From assembly GCF_013114625.1 (NCBI RefSeq), contig NZ_VTXD01000040.1, positions 1-40,448 of the forward strand: a stretch of DNA of 40,448 nucleotides. The letters are read 5' to 3'. This stretch comes from Vibrio sp. 99-70-13A1 (lineage in GTDB: Bacteria; Pseudomonadota; Gammaproteobacteria; Enterobacterales; Vibrionaceae). This document shows, piece by piece, positions 17,608 through 25,421 of this stretch (position 1 is the stretch's first letter; each line of letters starts with the position of its first letter). The notes under the pieces are model-generated. The model was not told the origin of the DNA. It searched no databases and saw nothing but the letters and a program-made list of their open reading frames with translations. A program made the position numbers and the translations under genes.

Positions 17608-17973
17608 ATGGTTGAAAGACGTCGATTTTCACGAATCATTTACCAAGTTCCAGCTAAAGCTTCACAAGACCAATTACAACTCAATGGTTTTGTTCAAGAT
17701 TTATCCCTACATGGTGTATTACTACAGTGCGATGATGCTTTGTTATTCAATCACTCTTTACCTCTCCATGTTAGCTTTCAGCTAAATGATAGTGATGTAG
17801 TGATTAAACTAGAAGCTTCAATTATTTCTACCAACAATACCTCAATGCGTTTACGCATAGAGCATTTAGATATTGATAGTATTAGTCATTTGAAACGCTT
17901 AGTTGAACTCAATGTCGGTGATGATGAGTTACTTCACCGAGAAATTGAACACTTATCCGATCTAGGCAGCTAA
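17608..17973 (+). CDS. PilZ-domain cyclic-di-GMP binding protein
   Basis: A single PilZ domain fills this 121-residue protein. The c-di-GMP binding signatures are intact: RxxxR at R5-R9 (RRFSR) and DxSxxG at 31-36 (DLSLHG). It is therefore expected to bind c-di-GMP and act as a small cytosolic receptor or adaptor. Target unknown. It lies 53 bp before an M23 endopeptidase gene on the same strand, so a link between c-di-GMP and wall remodelling is possible but is inference only. The short ATP-independent fold and lack of other domains leave the output undetermined. Confidence 0.9.
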   Translation: MVERRRFSRIIYQVPAKASQDQLQLNGFVQDLSLHGVLLQCDDALLFNHSLPLHVSFQLNDSDVVIKLEASIISTNNTSMRLRIEHLDIDSISHLKRLVELNVGDDELLHREIEHLSDLGS

Positions 17974-18026
17974 ATTCAATAAGCACATGCTCTAGTTAGT
18001 TAAATAAACCATTTTGTTATGTAGTT

Positions 18027-19046
18027 ATGTCCCAAAAAGTTTCTATCACTATTCCTTCAGACCAAGGGGAACAGACGTTTTACTTTGGTCGAAAATCCCT
18101 TCTATTAATTGCCTCTGCACTATTATCAGTGCCCGTATTAATAGGCGGATCTGTATATTTATATTCAGAAAATCAAAGCCAACAAATTACAACTTCAAAA
18201 AACCAAGCTGAATTTGAAAGTACTATCAACCAACTTCATATTGAAAAAGATGAGGTAGAATCTCTGTATCAAGAGCAAGTGGATACCAACCACTCTTTAT
18301 CTCAAGAGCTAACAGAGAAAGAAGGGAAAATTCAACTGCTCGGAAAGCGTGTTTTTGATGTTGAATCTGTTTTAGGTTTAGCAGATGAAGACTTACTAGC
18401 GGATGATTCTAGCTTAGAAGATCGTATTGATGCAGCGGCGATTGATTCAGCGGTAAGAGCAACAATGTTCCGCTTGATTCCAAATGATAGCCCTATGGCT
18501 TACCAGCGAATCTCTTCATCTTATGGTCGAAGAACTAACCCAATAACCGGCAAAAGGCATACCCATACCGGTATTGACCTGACTTGTAAGCGTGGTGAAG
18601 AAATCCTTGCGCCAGCTGATGGCGTGATCGAAACCGTCAGACCAAGTAAAAAAGGCTTTGGTAACTTTCTAACCATGCGTCACTCTTTTGGTTTCATGAG
18701 TTCATATGCTCACTTACAAAAGTTTAACGTTCGCAGCGGTCAGTTTGTAAGTAAAGGTGATGTGATCGCAAAATGTGGTAACTCTGGTAACTCTACCGGT
18801 CCTCATTTGCACTATGAAGTACGCTTTTTAGGGCGTTCACTTAACCCTCAGTACTTAATGGATTGGACACCCGAGAACTTTAATTACGTTTTCGAAAAAG
18901 AAACAAAAGTGAAATGGGGTCCACTCGTTCAATTAATTGATAACGTGGTTAGGCTACAAATTAATTTAACCAATGTTCCATACAAAGATTCAAGTATTGA
19001 AACGGTATCGAGTGAAGATAGCAAAAAGCCTATCACAACTAATTAG
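18027..19046 (+). CDS. M23 (LytM) family membrane-anchored murein endopeptidase
   Basis: The 339-residue protein has a short cytoplasmic N-terminus, one TM segment (about 23-46, KSLLLIASALLSVPVLIGG), a coiled-coil region (about 60-105, rich in Glu/Gln/Leu) and a C-terminal LytM zinc peptidase domain (about 165-275). The zinc ligands are visible: HTGID (His and Asp) and HLHYEV (HxH), so it should be active rather than an EnvC-like activator. Expected role: cutting D-Ala-mDAP crosslinks in the periplasm. No clear ribosome binding site precedes the ATG. It resembles the vibrio Shy-type endopeptidases, but which one cannot be decided here. A decaying tandem repeat and a terminator follow. Confidence 0.9.
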   Translation: MSQKVSITIPSDQGEQTFYFGRKSLLLIASALLSVPVLIGGSVYLYSENQSQQITTSKNQAEFESTINQLHIEKDEVESLYQEQVDTNHSLSQELTEKEGKIQLLGKRVFDVESVLGLADEDLLADDSSLEDRIDAAAIDSAVRATMFRLIPNDSPMAYQRISSSYGRRTNPITGKRHTHTGIDLTCKRGEEILAPADGVIETVRPSKKGFGNFLTMRHSFGFMSSYAHLQKFNVRSGQFVSKGDVIAKCGNSGNSTGPHLHYEVRFLGRSLNPQYLMDWTPENFNYVFEKETKVKWGPLVQLIDNVVRLQINLTNVPYKDSSIETVSSEDSKKPITTN

Positions 19047-19145
19047 CCTATGATGATCTAATTGCTTTGGGGCTACGGTGATCTAATTACTTCTAGCCTA
19101 CTATGATCTAATTGCTTTTGGCCTGCTATAGACCAAATACTTTCT
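19047..19145 (+). repeat. Four-copy imperfect tandem repeat, period 25-26 bp
   Basis: Units resemble CCTACTATGATCTAATTGCT followed by a T/G-rich end. The GATCTA core recurs at 19055, 19080 and 19105, and a degenerate GACCAA at 19131, giving spacings of 25, 25 and 26 bp. The array starts directly after the stop codon of the M23 gene and ends before its terminator. It contains no ORF. Confidence 0.85.
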
Positions 19146-19158
19146 AGACATTCAATAC

Positions 19159-19190
19159 AAAAAAGAGCGACCAAATGGTCGCTCTTTTTT
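19159..19190. terminator. Bidirectional terminator between the M23 gene and tyrA
   Basis: AAAAGAGCGACCA pairs perfectly with its complement over up to 15 bp (19159-19173 with 19176-19190); both strands end in a T tract. It serves the convergent M23 gene and aroF-tyrA. Confidence 0.93.
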
Positions 19191-19207
19191 ATGATTTAAA
19201 ACCGATT

Positions 19208-20335
19208 TTAGCCTCTATGAATAGAGTCGTGGGCTTGCTTTAATAGGTTCTGACTTTCTTCTAAGAACTGTTGAGAATAATCACCAAACCAGTCACTGAC
19301 TTGATTGAAGCTTTGAACAAAGGTTTCTTTATCTTTGCCATCTAAAATCTTCAATGCTTCTCCAAAGCAATTATGGAAACGACGAATCATCTCAATGTTT
19401 TCATCTGATGACAGAATAATGTCACCATATAGATTAGGATCTTGCGCAAACAGACGACCAACCATCGCAATTTCCAATCGGTAGATTGGCGAGCTAAGTT
19501 TCAACAACTGATCAATGTTCGGATTTTCTTTACTTAGATGCAGGCCGTAAGCAAATGAAGTAAAGTGACGAAGTGCTTGAATTAAGGTCATACCATGATC
19601 ATGTTCAGCGGCATCCATTTGACATAAGCTAGCGCCCCAAATACCAAATTGTTTTAATAGCCACTGGTAGCTTTCTTCACCACGTCCATCACTGTAAACA
19701 ATCACTTGTTTAGCAAGGCTTGGAACGTCAGGACCAAACATCGGGTGTAAACCCACAACAGGACCTGAATGCATGTTAAGCATGGTTTGCAAAGGCTTAG
19801 ACTTAATGGATGTTAAATCACATAAGATACAGTCACTCGGCAAGTTACCTAGCTTTTCAATTACACCTTCCGTCAAGTGAATTGGCACTGTAACCACAAC
19901 AAGGCCTGCGTTGTCTAATAGCTCATCAGCTTTATCCCAGTCTTTACTTCCTAGGATTTTTACATCGTAACCTGAAAGTTTGAACATACGTCCAAATAAA
20001 CCACCAAGTTGACCATTACCGCCAACAATCACAACTGAACGCAGTTCTGGTTTGAGACACTTAAACCCAGAGTCTTTTTCACTGGCATAAGACTCACGCA
20101 TAGTACGACGTAAAATATCTTCAATTAACTGAGGCGGCACACCGATTTTTTCCGCTTCTTTACGACGAGAGGCAAGCATCGCTGCTTCACGCTCTGGTAC
20201 ATAAATAGGTAATCCGTGCTCACTTTTAACCTCTCCGACTTTCTCAACTAAAGAAAGGCGCTGAGCCAGTAAATCCAACATTTGTTTATCGACTGCATCT
20301 ATTTGGTCGCGTAATGCGTTCAGTTCAACGGCCAT
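19208..20335 (-). CDS. tyrA: Bifunctional chorismate mutase / prephenate dehydrogenase (T-protein)
   Basis: TyrA converts chorismate to prephenate and then to 4-hydroxyphenylpyruvate, the tyrosine branch. The 375-residue product has an AroQ chorismate mutase domain (about 1-90; LNALRDQIDAVDKQMLDLLA) and an NAD-dependent dehydrogenase domain whose dinucleotide fold starts VVIVGGNGQLGGLFG near 101. A helical C-terminal dimer domain follows. Length matches E. coli TyrA (373). It is the second gene of an aroF-tyrA operon (115-bp gap containing only a weak hairpin), so the TyrR boxes upstream of aroF should control it. Confidence 0.97.
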   Translation of the reverse strand: MAVELNALRDQIDAVDKQMLDLLAQRLSLVEKVGEVKSEHGLPIYVPEREAAMLASRRKEAEKIGVPPQLIEDILRRTMRESYASEKDSGFKCLKPELRSVVIVGGNGQLGGLFGRMFKLSGYDVKILGSKDWDKADELLDNAGLVVVTVPIHLTEGVIEKLGNLPSDCILCDLTSIKSKPLQTMLNMHSGPVVGLHPMFGPDVPSLAKQVIVYSDGRGEESYQWLLKQFGIWGASLCQMDAAEHDHGMTLIQALRHFTSFAYGLHLSKENPNIDQLLKLSSPIYRLEIAMVGRLFAQDPNLYGDIILSSDENIEMIRRFHNCFGEALKILDGKDKETFVQSFNQVSDWFGDYSQQFLEESQNLLKQAHDSIHRG

Positions 20336-20450
20336 TTTATTCCTTACTCATCTATAAGCCTGTGCTAGCCCGAATCTAACTAACGACAGATCTTAAATGC
20401 CCCAAATCAATGAGGCACTTAAACTTTAAACTCTGACTAATAAACCTTAA

Positions 20451-21524
20451 CTAACCTTTCAGACGGTTCTCTAAGAACGGGACTAACTCCGTATGTGCAT
20501 GTTTTAATAGTGCCTCAGTTGAATCCCAATTGATACATGCATCCGTAATTGAAACGCCATATTTCATTTCATTCAGAGGGATATCAGAAGACTGGTTACC
20601 TTCGTTCAAATGGCTCTCGATCATAAGACCAATAATCGATTTATTGCCTTCACGAATTTGATGGATTACATCTTCAGCTACCAATGGCTGACGTCGGTAA
20701 TCTTTACGAGAGTTTGCATGGCTACAATCCACCATTAATGCAGCATCAAGACCTGTTTTTTGAAGCTCTTGCTCACACTCATGAACAGATACTGAATCGT
20801 AGTTAGTCTGCTTACCACCACGTAAAATCACATGACCATTTGGGTTACCTTGAGTCGTCAGTAATGCAACTTGACCTTCGCGGCTAATACCCATGAAACG
20901 GTGGCTTGAAGAAGCCGCTTGCATTGCATTGATTGCCGTACCTAAGTTGCCATCAGTACCATTTTTGAAGCCGATTGGCATAGACAGACCACTTGCCATT
21001 TCACGGTGTGTTTGTGACTCGGTAGTACGCGCACCAATTGCTGCCCAGCTAAAAGTATCCGCTAAGTATTGAGGACTAATTGGATCAAGTGCTTCTGTCG
21101 CTAATGGAATTTCCATTTCTGCCAATTCAACAAGAAGCTCACGGCCTACATGCAAACCATGTTCAATATCGAACGTTCCATCTAGATGTGGGTCATTGAT
21201 TAAACCTTTCCAGCCAACGGTGGTTCTTGGCTTTTCAAAGTACACACGCATCACAATATACAGTTGGTCACTAAGCTCTTCAGACAATGCTTTAAGGCGT
21301 TTCGCGTACTCTTTCGCAGCTTCTAGATCATGAATAGAACAAGGACCACACACTACAAGCATACGGTGATCTTTCTTATGAATGATATTAGCGATAGTTT
21401 CACGAGACTCTTGAATAAAGCGACGAGCGTTATCACTTAAAGGCAATTTTTCTTTAAGTTCTTCAGGAGTAATCAGTACCTGTTCGTCGATGATATTGAC
21501 ATTGCTTAATTCACTTTTTTGCAT
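20451..21524 (-). CDS. aroF: DAHP synthase, AroF type (tyrosine-linked isozyme)
   Basis: The enzyme condenses phosphoenolpyruvate and erythrose 4-phosphate into DAHP, the first step of the shikimate pathway. The 357-residue class I protein has the metal-site motif VVCGPCSIHD (near 58-67), PRTTVGWKGLINDPH and KNGTDGNLGTAINAM. Its opening (MQKSELSNVNIIDEQVLITP) closely resembles E. coli AroF, and it sits directly upstream of tyrA under TyrR boxes, as in the E. coli aroF-tyrA operon. This supports the Tyr-sensitive isozyme rather than AroG or AroH, although feedback specificity is not proven by sequence. Confidence 0.93.
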   Translation of the reverse strand: MQKSELSNVNIIDEQVLITPEELKEKLPLSDNARRFIQESRETIANIIHKKDHRMLVVCGPCSIHDLEAAKEYAKRLKALSEELSDQLYIVMRVYFEKPRTTVGWKGLINDPHLDGTFDIEHGLHVGRELLVELAEMEIPLATEALDPISPQYLADTFSWAAIGARTTESQTHREMASGLSMPIGFKNGTDGNLGTAINAMQAASSSHRFMGISREGQVALLTTQGNPNGHVILRGGKQTNYDSVSVHECEQELQKTGLDAALMVDCSHANSRKDYRRQPLVAEDVIHQIREGNKSIIGLMIESHLNEGNQSSDIPLNEMKYGVSITDACINWDSTEALLKHAHTELVPFLENRLKG

Positions 21525-21533
21525 AACTCAACC

Positions 21534-21551
21534 TGTATATTTATTTTTACA
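21534..21551 (-). promoter_or_regulatory. Weak TyrR box in the aroF leader
   Basis: TGTATA-N6-TTTACA, one mismatch from the consensus, located 9 bp upstream of the aroF ATG. With the two upstream boxes it gives a three-box layout like that described for E. coli aroF. Confidence 0.6.
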
Positions 21552-21588
21552 CCCAAACTTCCATATGGGCTAACAATCTTTAGAAACT

Positions 21589-21616
21589 AAAATAACAGCT
21601 ATAAAAACGATTGCAA
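21589..21616 (-). promoter_or_regulatory. Candidate sigma70 promoter of aroF-tyrA
   Basis: Minus strand: TTGCAA (21611-21616), 16-bp spacer, TATTTT (21589-21594). It is bracketed by TyrR boxes, one ending two bases upstream of the -35 and one in the leader, which supports the placement. Confidence 0.6.
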
Positions 21617-21617
21617 G

Positions 21618-21635
21618 TGTAAATAATAAAAAACA
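21618..21635 (-). promoter_or_regulatory. Weak TyrR box adjacent to the aroF -35
   Basis: TGTAAA-N6-AAAACA: one perfect half and a degenerate half (ACA kept). Weak boxes next to a strong one are normal for TyrR-repressed promoters, where the tyrosine-bound hexamer binds them cooperatively. Confidence 0.55.
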
Positions 21636-21640
21636 TTAAC

Positions 21641-21658
21641 TGTAAATTAAAATTTACA
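21641..21658 (-). promoter_or_regulatory. Strong TyrR box upstream of aroF
   Basis: TGTAAA-N6-TTTACA is a perfect match to the TyrR consensus core. It lies about 25 bp upstream of the proposed -35, with a weaker box (21618-21635) between. Confidence 0.88.
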
Positions 21659-21714
21659 CGCTAACTTTAATTAGCTCCAAGATACAAATAGTTCTAAACC
21701 ACGTCTCACACATA

Positions 21715-21742
21715 CAAAAAAGGCGATATTTCTCATATCGCC
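21715..21742 (-). terminator. Rho-independent terminator after nagZ
   Basis: Minus strand: GGCGATAT pairs with ATATCGCC (21722-21729 with 21735-21742), followed by six T's. It separates nagZ from the aroF promoter. Confidence 0.92.
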
Positions 21743-21770
21743 TCCTTAAAACTTGTAGAGTGTTTATTTA

Positions 21771-22760
21771 TCACCCAGCGTTTAACATTCTCTTAATTTG
21801 CTCTGAAGCCTCTTTCCATCGGCTATCCGAATGAAGAGTTGGTAAATCAAAGTTGTGCTTTTTAAGCAATGAGTTGGCTAAAGGCACTTCTTGAATCGCT
21901 AAATGATCAAGAGCTTCAATTTGTGCATTTCGTTTATTACACATCAACACCATGTCACAACCCGCATTCAAAGCAGCCTTCGCTCTGTCGGCTGGTCCAC
22001 CCATAATTGCCGCGCCTTCCATCGTTAAGTCATCAGAAAAAATAAGCCCTTTGAATCCTAATTGCTGCTTAAGTACAGTATGAAGCCAGTATTTCGAACC
22101 ACTCGCTGGCTGGTCGTCGTAATTGGGATAAATCACATGCGCTGGCATCATTGCATCAAGAATGCCCGCTTCAATTTGAGCCTTAAAGATCGCCATATCG
22201 GTTTCAAAAATATCATGGCGCTCATCATAAGGTGTTTCTAGGTGAGAATCAGCAATCACACCACCATGCCCAGGGAAGTGTTTACCTGTTGCGGCCATCC
22301 CTACTGATTTCATCCCCGATATAAATGCACTGCTGTGGCGAACGATCGTCTCAATATTATCGCCGAAAGCACGGTTTCCTATCGCTTTACACTCGTGACC
22401 TTTATCCAATACAGGCGCGAAGCTTAAGTCAATATCATGAGCAATAAGCTCAGCCGCCATTAACCACCCAGCTTGCTTCGCTAATTCTTCGCCGTTTTTA
22501 TGTTTCGCAAACTCTTGAGCAGCAGGAATGATAGAAAACCCGTCACGAAAACGCTGAACTCTTCCGCCTTCTTGGTCAACACCAATTAAAATAGGACGCT
22601 TAGCCGCTTTTCTTATAGCGGTATTCAAGGCAAGAAGCTGCTCACTATCATGGTAATTACGAGCAAATAATATGACACCACCTACGGTTGGGTGCTCCAA
22701 AACTTCTTTATCTTCTGCCGTCAATTCATAACCTGCAACATCGAGCCATAACGGTCCCAT
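21771..22760 (-). CDS. nagZ: Beta-N-acetylglucosaminidase NagZ (peptidoglycan recycling)
   Basis: NagZ is the cytosolic glycoside hydrolase family 3 enzyme that removes GlcNAc from GlcNAc-1,6-anhydroMurNAc peptides, giving anhydroMurNAc for AnmK and signals for beta-lactamase induction in some species. The 329-residue single domain keeps GKHFPGHGGVIADSHLETP with the catalytic D171/H173 pair and the nucleophile loop IFSDDLTMEGA (D243 likely nucleophile). AAGGGAT precedes the ATG. It is divergent from anmK-murQ, so three consecutive recycling enzymes share one locus. Confidence 0.97.
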   Translation of the reverse strand: MGPLWLDVAGYELTAEDKEVLEHPTVGGVILFARNYHDSEQLLALNTAIRKAAKRPILIGVDQEGGRVQRFRDGFSIIPAAQEFAKHKNGEELAKQAGWLMAAELIAHDIDLSFAPVLDKGHECKAIGNRAFGDNIETIVRHSSAFISGMKSVGMAATGKHFPGHGGVIADSHLETPYDERHDIFETDMAIFKAQIEAGILDAMMPAHVIYPNYDDQPASGSKYWLHTVLKQQLGFKGLIFSDDLTMEGAAIMGGPADRAKAALNAGCDMVLMCNKRNAQIEALDHLAIQEVPLANSLLKKHNFDLPTLHSDSRWKEASEQIKRMLNAG

Positions 22761-22860
22761 ATTTATCCCTTACTAAGCCTAAAATTCATAAACTTATCGA
22801 GATTATTCCCTTTGATTTTGCATTACAATGTTTTTAACCCAATGTCGGAAGAGTTTAGGA

Positions 22861-23976
22861 ATGAATCAAAGAGAGCTTTATATTGGTGTGATGTCTGGCA
22901 CTAGCATGGATGGAGTCGACACAGCATTAGTCAGTATTGATGGCAATAAAATTTCCCTTATTGCCCATGGTGAGTACCCAATGCTTAATAGCTTGAAACA
23001 AAGCTTACTCAATATATGTATTGGTCAAGCGACAGATCTAAAAGCCATTGGTGAGATAGACCACCAGCTTGGTCACCTCTTTGCTGATGCCGTATTAGAT
23101 TTACTCAAAAGATCTGGCTACTCTGCAAAAGATATCACTGCGATAGGTAACCACGGTCAAACGGTTTTTCATCAACCAACCGGCTCCTCTCCCTTTACTA
23201 TGCAGTTAGGCGATGCCAACGTCATTGCAACCAAAACTGGCATTCAAACTATTGCTGACTTTAGACGAAAAGATATGGCGCTAGGCGGGCAAGGTGCACC
23301 TTTAGTCCCTGCATTTCATCACACGATATTCAAGGCAAGATCTAGCTCAGTTATCGTTCTCAATATTGGTGGCATTGCCAACATTTCCGTTCTGCGACCA
23401 AATCACCCGGTACTTGGCTATGACACCGGACCTGGTAACATGCTGATGGATGCTTGGGTCGATATGCACCTCAACCAAAAGTTCGATCGTGATGCACAAT
23501 TTGCTAAACAAGGCTCCATTCACCAACCACTTTTAGAACAGCTATTACTTAACGCTTATTTCGAGCAACATCCTCCAAAAAGTACGGGGCGAGAACTATT
23601 TAATTTACCTTGGCTCGAAAAACAGTTAGCTCAATTTGAGCCTATAGCCGTTGAAGATGTACAACGCACACTTTGCGAATTTACCGCAGCCACAATAGCA
23701 AACGAAGTAAACCACTATCGCTTGGGGACTGAACCCGAATTACTGGTTTGCGGTGGTGGCGCCTGTAATCCACTCATAATGGAAAGGCTGGCACACTTAC
23801 TTCCTAATTGGAATGTTGCCTCCACAGACTCAAAAGGGGTCAGCGCTGATTACATGGAAGCAATGGCTTTCGCATGGCTAGCACAAAGGCGTATTCATAA
23901 CTTACCCAGTAATTTACCTGAAGTGACAGGAGCCAGTAAGCTCGCATCTTTGGGTGTTTTATATTATGCAGACTGA
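22861..23976 (+). CDS. anmK: Anhydro-N-acetylmuramic acid kinase AnmK
   Basis: AnmK opens the 1,6-anhydro ring of anhydroMurNAc while phosphorylating it to MurNAc-6-P. The start at 22861 gives MNQRELYIGVMSGTSMDGVD, in register with known AnmK proteins (about 369-371 residues); an upstream in-frame ATG at 22828 would add 11 residues not expected in the family. Nucleotide and sugar binding motifs include MSGTSMDGVD at the N-terminus, GNHGQTVFHQP, GGIANISVL, YDTGPGNMLMD and LVCGGGACNP near the C-terminus. It is followed 39 bp later by murQ, which uses its product. Confidence 0.96.
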   Translation: MNQRELYIGVMSGTSMDGVDTALVSIDGNKISLIAHGEYPMLNSLKQSLLNICIGQATDLKAIGEIDHQLGHLFADAVLDLLKRSGYSAKDITAIGNHGQTVFHQPTGSSPFTMQLGDANVIATKTGIQTIADFRRKDMALGGQGAPLVPAFHHTIFKARSSSVIVLNIGGIANISVLRPNHPVLGYDTGPGNMLMDAWVDMHLNQKFDRDAQFAKQGSIHQPLLEQLLLNAYFEQHPPKSTGRELFNLPWLEKQLAQFEPIAVEDVQRTLCEFTAATIANEVNHYRLGTEPELLVCGGGACNPLIMERLAHLLPNWNVASTDSKGVSADYMEAMAFAWLAQRRIHNLPSNLPEVTGASKLASLGVLYYAD

Positions 23977-24015
23977 TTCCCCGCAGCTGCTCGTAGACAA
24001 TCTTTAAGGATACCT

Positions 24016-24942
24016 ATGACCAACGACGCTTTAATTTCAGCATTATCTCAGCTCGTCTCTGAAGGTCGAAATCCAGATACCATGGATATAGACCTTCTTT
24101 CATCACACGAGATAATTGAACGTATTAACCAGCAAGACAAACAAGTCCCCCTAGCTGTCGAGAAAGTTTTACCCGAAATCGCTCAAGCCGTAGATAAAAT
24201 TACGGAAGCCTTTAGAAAAGGGGCTCGGCTTATCTATATGGGCGCTGGCACCAGTGGTCGTTTAGGTGTACTTGATGCTTCAGAGTGCCCACCGACTTTT
24301 GGCGTTTCTGACCAAATGGTGATCGGTCTTATCGCCGGAGGTCCAGAGGCTATATTAAAAGCCAAAGAAGGAGCCGAAGATTCACCTGAACTTGGGGAAA
24401 ACGATCTAAAAGACATTAACTTTACTAAAGATGATGTACTCGTTGGGATTGCCGCAAGTGGTAGGACACCTTATGTGATTGGCGGTTTAGAGTATGCCAA
24501 TGATATCGGTGCCACCAGCATCGCCCTGTCTTGTAATCCTGATTCTCCAATTGCTGATATTGCTAAAATCGCCATTAGTCCTGTTGTGGGTCCTGAAGCA
24601 TTAACGGGGTCAACTCGCTTAAAATCAGGCACGGCACAAAAACTGGTTCTCAACATGCTTACGACGGCGAGTATGATCCGAATAGGAAAAAGCTATCAAA
24701 ACTTGATGGTGGATGTAAAAGCTACTAATGAAAAGCTGGTCGCTCGAGCAGCAAGAATTGTGATGCAAGCGACAGATTGTGAAAAGCATCAAGCCGTGTC
24801 GACATTAAGAGAAACCAATTACGAGGTTAAACTTGCGATCTTAATGATCTTAACTGATCTAGATATAGAGACCGCAAAGCTGCAACTTTCTAAGCAACAA
24901 GGTTTCCTACGTAAAGCAGTCGAGATCAATACTGAGCTTTAG
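24016..24942 (+). CDS. murQ: N-acetylmuramic acid 6-phosphate etherase MurQ
   Basis: MurQ cleaves the lactyl ether of MurNAc-6-P to give GlcNAc-6-P and D-lactate. The 308-residue product is a SIS-domain protein with the family signature YMGAGTSGRLGVLDASECPPTFG (near 75-97; about 20 residues form the core) and GAEDSPELG, containing the catalytic Glu residues. A C-terminal UBA-like helical region follows the SIS domain. It forms an operon with anmK. No murP PTS gene is next to it, so this locus serves internal recycling rather than MurNAc import. Confidence 0.97.
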   Translation: MTNDALISALSQLVSEGRNPDTMDIDLLSSHEIIERINQQDKQVPLAVEKVLPEIAQAVDKITEAFRKGARLIYMGAGTSGRLGVLDASECPPTFGVSDQMVIGLIAGGPEAILKAKEGAEDSPELGENDLKDINFTKDDVLVGIAASGRTPYVIGGLEYANDIGATSIALSCNPDSPIADIAKIAISPVVGPEALTGSTRLKSGTAQKLVLNMLTTASMIRIGKSYQNLMVDVKATNEKLVARAARIVMQATDCEKHQAVSTLRETNYEVKLAILMILTDLDIETAKLQLSKQQGFLRKAVEINTEL

Positions 24943-24997
24943 ATTTGGATCTCATTGAATAGAGTTCTCGTGAAATGCAGGTCTAGTTAAAAGCAGA

Positions 24998-25038
24998 ACG
25001 CGCTTTATCTCTAATCGTATTAAAGATAAAAGCGCGTT
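24998..25038. terminator. Hairpin between murQ and the convergent lipoprotein gene
   Basis: AACGCGCTTTATCT (24998-25011) pairs with 25024-25038 with a one-base bulge. There is no strong T tract on either side; a second short palindrome AGTTGA/TCAACT follows (25040-25057). Position between convergent genes supports a termination role. Confidence 0.5.
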
Positions 25039-25076
25039 AAGTTGAATATACTCAACTAGATCTTTAAAAGGAAAGC

Positions 25077-25421
25077 CTAGTTACTGTATTCAGTCCAGCC
25101 ACGTTGCCATTCCATACGGAACTGCTGAGCATGCTCAAAGCCAGCACATACACCTTCATAATACTGACCAGATAACCCAATTTGAAAGGCATGGTTCGGA
25201 TCGCAAAACTCTTCGACGCCTTGCTGATAACCCGTTTCATAACTCGCTTGATCAACACTCCCTAATGCTGATAACTCACTATATAAACGCTGGGGGTTTC
25301 CTTTCACGCCATCTCGATAACCAATTTCTACCCAATCACCTTCATTTGCTAGATCTTGAAGATTTGCAGTACAACCAGACAATACAGCCATAGCCAATAA
25401 ACACGTTGTTATTCTTTTCAT
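25077..25421 (-). CDS. Small lipoprotein, DUF2799-like
   Basis: The 114-residue product starts with a lipoprotein signal peptide; the lipobox VLSGC places the lipidated Cys at 17, with Thr at +2 (outer membrane expected). The mature part has repeated GY-x-x-G patterns (IGYRDGVKG, YETGYQQG, IGLSGQYYEG) and two further Cys residues (in EEFCDPNH and EGVCAGF) that could form a disulfide. These features resemble DUF2799 lipoproteins. Function is unknown. AAGGGAT precedes the ATG. It is convergent to murQ and divergent from the CstA-family gene. Confidence 0.8.
   Translation of the reverse strand: MKRITTCLLAMAVLSGCTANLQDLANEGDWVEIGYRDGVKGNPQRLYSELSALGSVDQASYETGYQQGVEEFCDPNHAFQIGLSGQYYEGVCAGFEHAQQFRMEWQRGWTEYSN

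Noticed and set aside
18014..18211. Alternative ORF overlapping the M23 gene start
   Set aside because: It lies in another frame of a well supported M23 gene and has no family features.
19047..19145. Tandem repeat as a CRISPR or attachment site
   Set aside because: The 25-bp units are contiguous with no spacers, and no integrase or duplicated gene end is nearby.
20336..20450. Hairpin between aroF and tyrA as a terminator or attenuator
   Set aside because: A 9-bp stem with two wobble pairs and no T tract; no leader ORF seen. Too weak to list.
22828..22860. Longer anmK beginning at ATG 22828
   Set aside because: It adds 11 residues before the conserved N-terminus; ATG 22861 matches the family start.
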